Shown here in pieces: positions 62,805 through 64,000 of a DNA stretch of 64,000 nt (position 1 is its first letter; the number at the start of each line of letters is the position of its first letter). The notes under the pieces were generated by a model that did no database searches, was not told where the DNA came from, and was given only the letters and a program-made list of their open reading frames with translations. Source of the DNA: JAJFKX01 sp965230265. Lineage in GTDB: Bacteria > Pseudomonadota > Gammaproteobacteria > Xanthomonadales > Wenzhouxiangellaceae. The position numbers and the translations under genes are program-made. The DNA lies in contig OZ245999.1 in the NCBI GenBank assembly GCA_965230265.1, forward strand, positions 2,418,001 through 2,482,000. The letters run 5' to 3'.

Positions 62805-63566
62805 ATGCAAGCACACCAAAACAAAGTTTTTATTATCACCGGGTCCAGCCGCGGCATTGGCCGGGCTACCGCTGAACAGTTGGCACAGCAAGGAGCGCGT
62901 GTGGTTATCTCCAGCCGCACTCAGGAGGCCTGTGACAAAGTGGCTGCAGCCATTAATGACTCTGGTGGCGAGGCCATCGCCATTGCCTGTCATATCGGTA
63001 AAGATGAACAGCTTGGTATGCTGGTTAATAAAACTGTTGAACATTATGGGCAACTCGATGGTTTGGTATGCAATGCTGCCAGTAACCCTGTGTATGGACC
63101 CATGCAAGCACTGGAACAATCGGCATTCGATACCATCATGCACAACAATTTATGGAGTCAGATCGAGCTATGCCGTCAGGCAGCACCACATATTTCTCAA
63201 CAAAAAGGGGCGATGGTACTGGTATCCAGCGTGGCTGGTCTAAGTGGTCAAAAAATGCTCGGTGCTTATGCCATTTCCAAAGCCGGCGAAATGCAGTTGG
63301 CCCGTAATCTGGCAGTCGAGTTGGGCACACAGAATATTCGTATAAATGCAGTTGCACCAGGGCTGATTCGTACTGATTTTTCTCAAGCACTGCTGGCCAA
63401 TGACAAACAGGTCGCTTTTTTGGAACGCAGCCTACCGGCTGGCCGTATTGGTGAACCCGATGATATTGCCGGGGTGATTAATTTCTTACTGTCCGATGCA
63501 GCCGCTTATATCACTGGCCAAACCATTGTCGCCGATGGCGGCATGACCATTGCTCAATCACTATAA
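62805..63566 (+). CDS. SDR family oxidoreductase
   Basis: This 253-residue protein has the classical SDR cofactor motif TGSSRGIGRA, the NAAS variant of NNAG (VCNAASNPVYG), catalytic Ser in VLVSSVAG and YAISKAG with the Tyr-Lys pair. NAVAPGLIRTDFSQ and YITGQTIVADGGMTI are typical of FabG-like dehydrogenases. NADPH preference is suggested by SRTQEACD after strand 2. The substrate is unknown. It is 2 bp after thiD and followed by another SDR. Confidence 0.93.
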   Translation: MQAHQNKVFIITGSSRGIGRATAEQLAQQGARVVISSRTQEACDKVAAAINDSGGEAIAIACHIGKDEQLGMLVNKTVEHYGQLDGLVCNAASNPVYGPMQALEQSAFDTIMHNNLWSQIELCRQAAPHISQQKGAMVLVSSVAGLSGQKMLGAYAISKAGEMQLARNLAVELGTQNIRINAVAPGLIRTDFSQALLANDKQVAFLERSLPAGRIGEPDDIAGVINFLLSDAAAYITGQTIVADGGMTIAQSL

Positions 63567-63608
63567 AGGCCTGTCACAGGCCTCACAGCATTCAATCAGG
63601 TTATCCGC

Positions 63609-64000
63609 ATGCAACACATTCAACATCAAACCGTTTTAATCACCGGCGCTGGCAGCGGGCTTGGACGAGCCATGGCCTGTCACTTTGCCGATAATGGCTG
63701 GCAAGTCGGCATTACCGATGCCAGCCTTGAACGTGCTCAGGAAACCCTTTCCGGCCATTCATTTCCGCAAGGCAGTTTTGCATGTGAGCTGGATGTCACC
63801 AATGCTGAACAGTGGCAGCAGGTTCACAATAAAATCTTAGACGACTGGCAGGGACTCGGTGTCATTATTAACAATGCCGGTGTCGCTGCTGCCGGACCAA
63901 TGCAGTTGGAAAGCCTGGAAAATTGGGAATGGTTATTCAGTATCAATGTATTTGGTGTGGTTCAAGGTTGCCGGCAGTTTTTGCCGATGCTGATTAAACA
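63609..64000 (+). CDS. SDR family oxidoreductase, 3' end outside window
   Basis: The first 130 residues are present. TGAGSGLGRAMACHFADNGW is the nucleotide-binding glycine motif. The Asp at ITDASLERA favours NAD(H), and VIINNAGVAAAGPMQLESLENWEWLFSINVFGVVQG (in part NNAG) follows. An AGG ribosome site precedes ATG 63609. It lies 42 bp after the previous SDR, so the two likely share a transcript. The active-site Ser/Tyr/Lys are beyond the window. Confidence 0.9.
   Translation, partial: MQHIQHQTVLITGAGSGLGRAMACHFADNGWQVGITDASLERAQETLSGHSFPQGSFACELDVTNAEQWQQVHNKILDDWQGLGVIINNAGVAAAGPMQLESLENWEWLFSINVFGVVQGCRQFLPMLIK

Noticed and set aside
1..64000. tRNA, rRNA, integrase, transposase or prophage genes
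   Set aside because: No such gene, cloverleaf or conserved rRNA core was recognised in any gap.

Overview
The window is 64 kb of a Gammaproteobacterium chromosome of moderate GC. Housekeeping order is typical of the class: leuS-lptE-holA-nadD, pcnB-folK-panB-panC, dapA-bamC, fadH, uup, phoH-like, fdxA. Many large secreted proteins (SdrD B-like, GEVED, DUF11, IPTL-CTERM, CRTAC1/FG-GAP, PKD, NHL) and C-termini ending in GFE recall marine Marinicella-like or Xanthomonadales-related bacteria. That placement is inference. No rRNA, tRNA, CRISPR array, prophage or transposase was recognised.

Layout. 1-4.0 kb: the front of a membrane-anchored winged-helix regulator, then two secreted proteins, one NHL propeller and one with a DGFE tail. 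4.0-8.8 kb: a TetR-regulated RND efflux operon with its own palindromic operator. 8.8-10.2 kb: a DUF2306-like membrane protein and PadR regulator behind two tandem AT-rich operators. 10.2-13.9 kb: a PKD-bearing paralogue of the DGFE protein and a Cys-rich secreted protein. 13.9-20 kb: DUF924, Uup, FadH and a sodium:solute symporter. 20.2-22.8 kb: a YtrA-type GntR/ABC operon led by a small membrane ORF. 22.9-29.7 kb: SLC13 transporter plus CRTAC1 propeller, then, divergently, a fused PlsC/OlsB-like acyltransferase and an HExxH metallopeptidase.

29.7-42 kb is the most unusual part. It has an orphan AT-rich ORF, a 2176-residue surface protein with seven near-identical GEVED modules and an IPTL-CTERM anchor, a 700-bp AT-rich gap, and an operon of a six-cysteine secreted protein followed by an exported TPR-CHAT (caspase-like) protein. 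42-47 kb is the leuS operon. 47-64 kb is mainly conserved genes: DUF937, HerA-like ATPase, fdxA, pcnB with a probable AUU start, folK, panB, panC, pgi, bamC, dapA, bcp, phoH-like, an AI-2E family exporter, a FadL-like porin, thiD and two SDRs.

Most promising for follow-up: the CHAT/six-Cys operon, the GEVED/IPTL protein, the shared GFE C-terminal motif, the paired PadR-type operators, the covarying REP-like repeats, the AUU start of pcnB, and a terminator-bounded leader or sRNA ahead of pgi.
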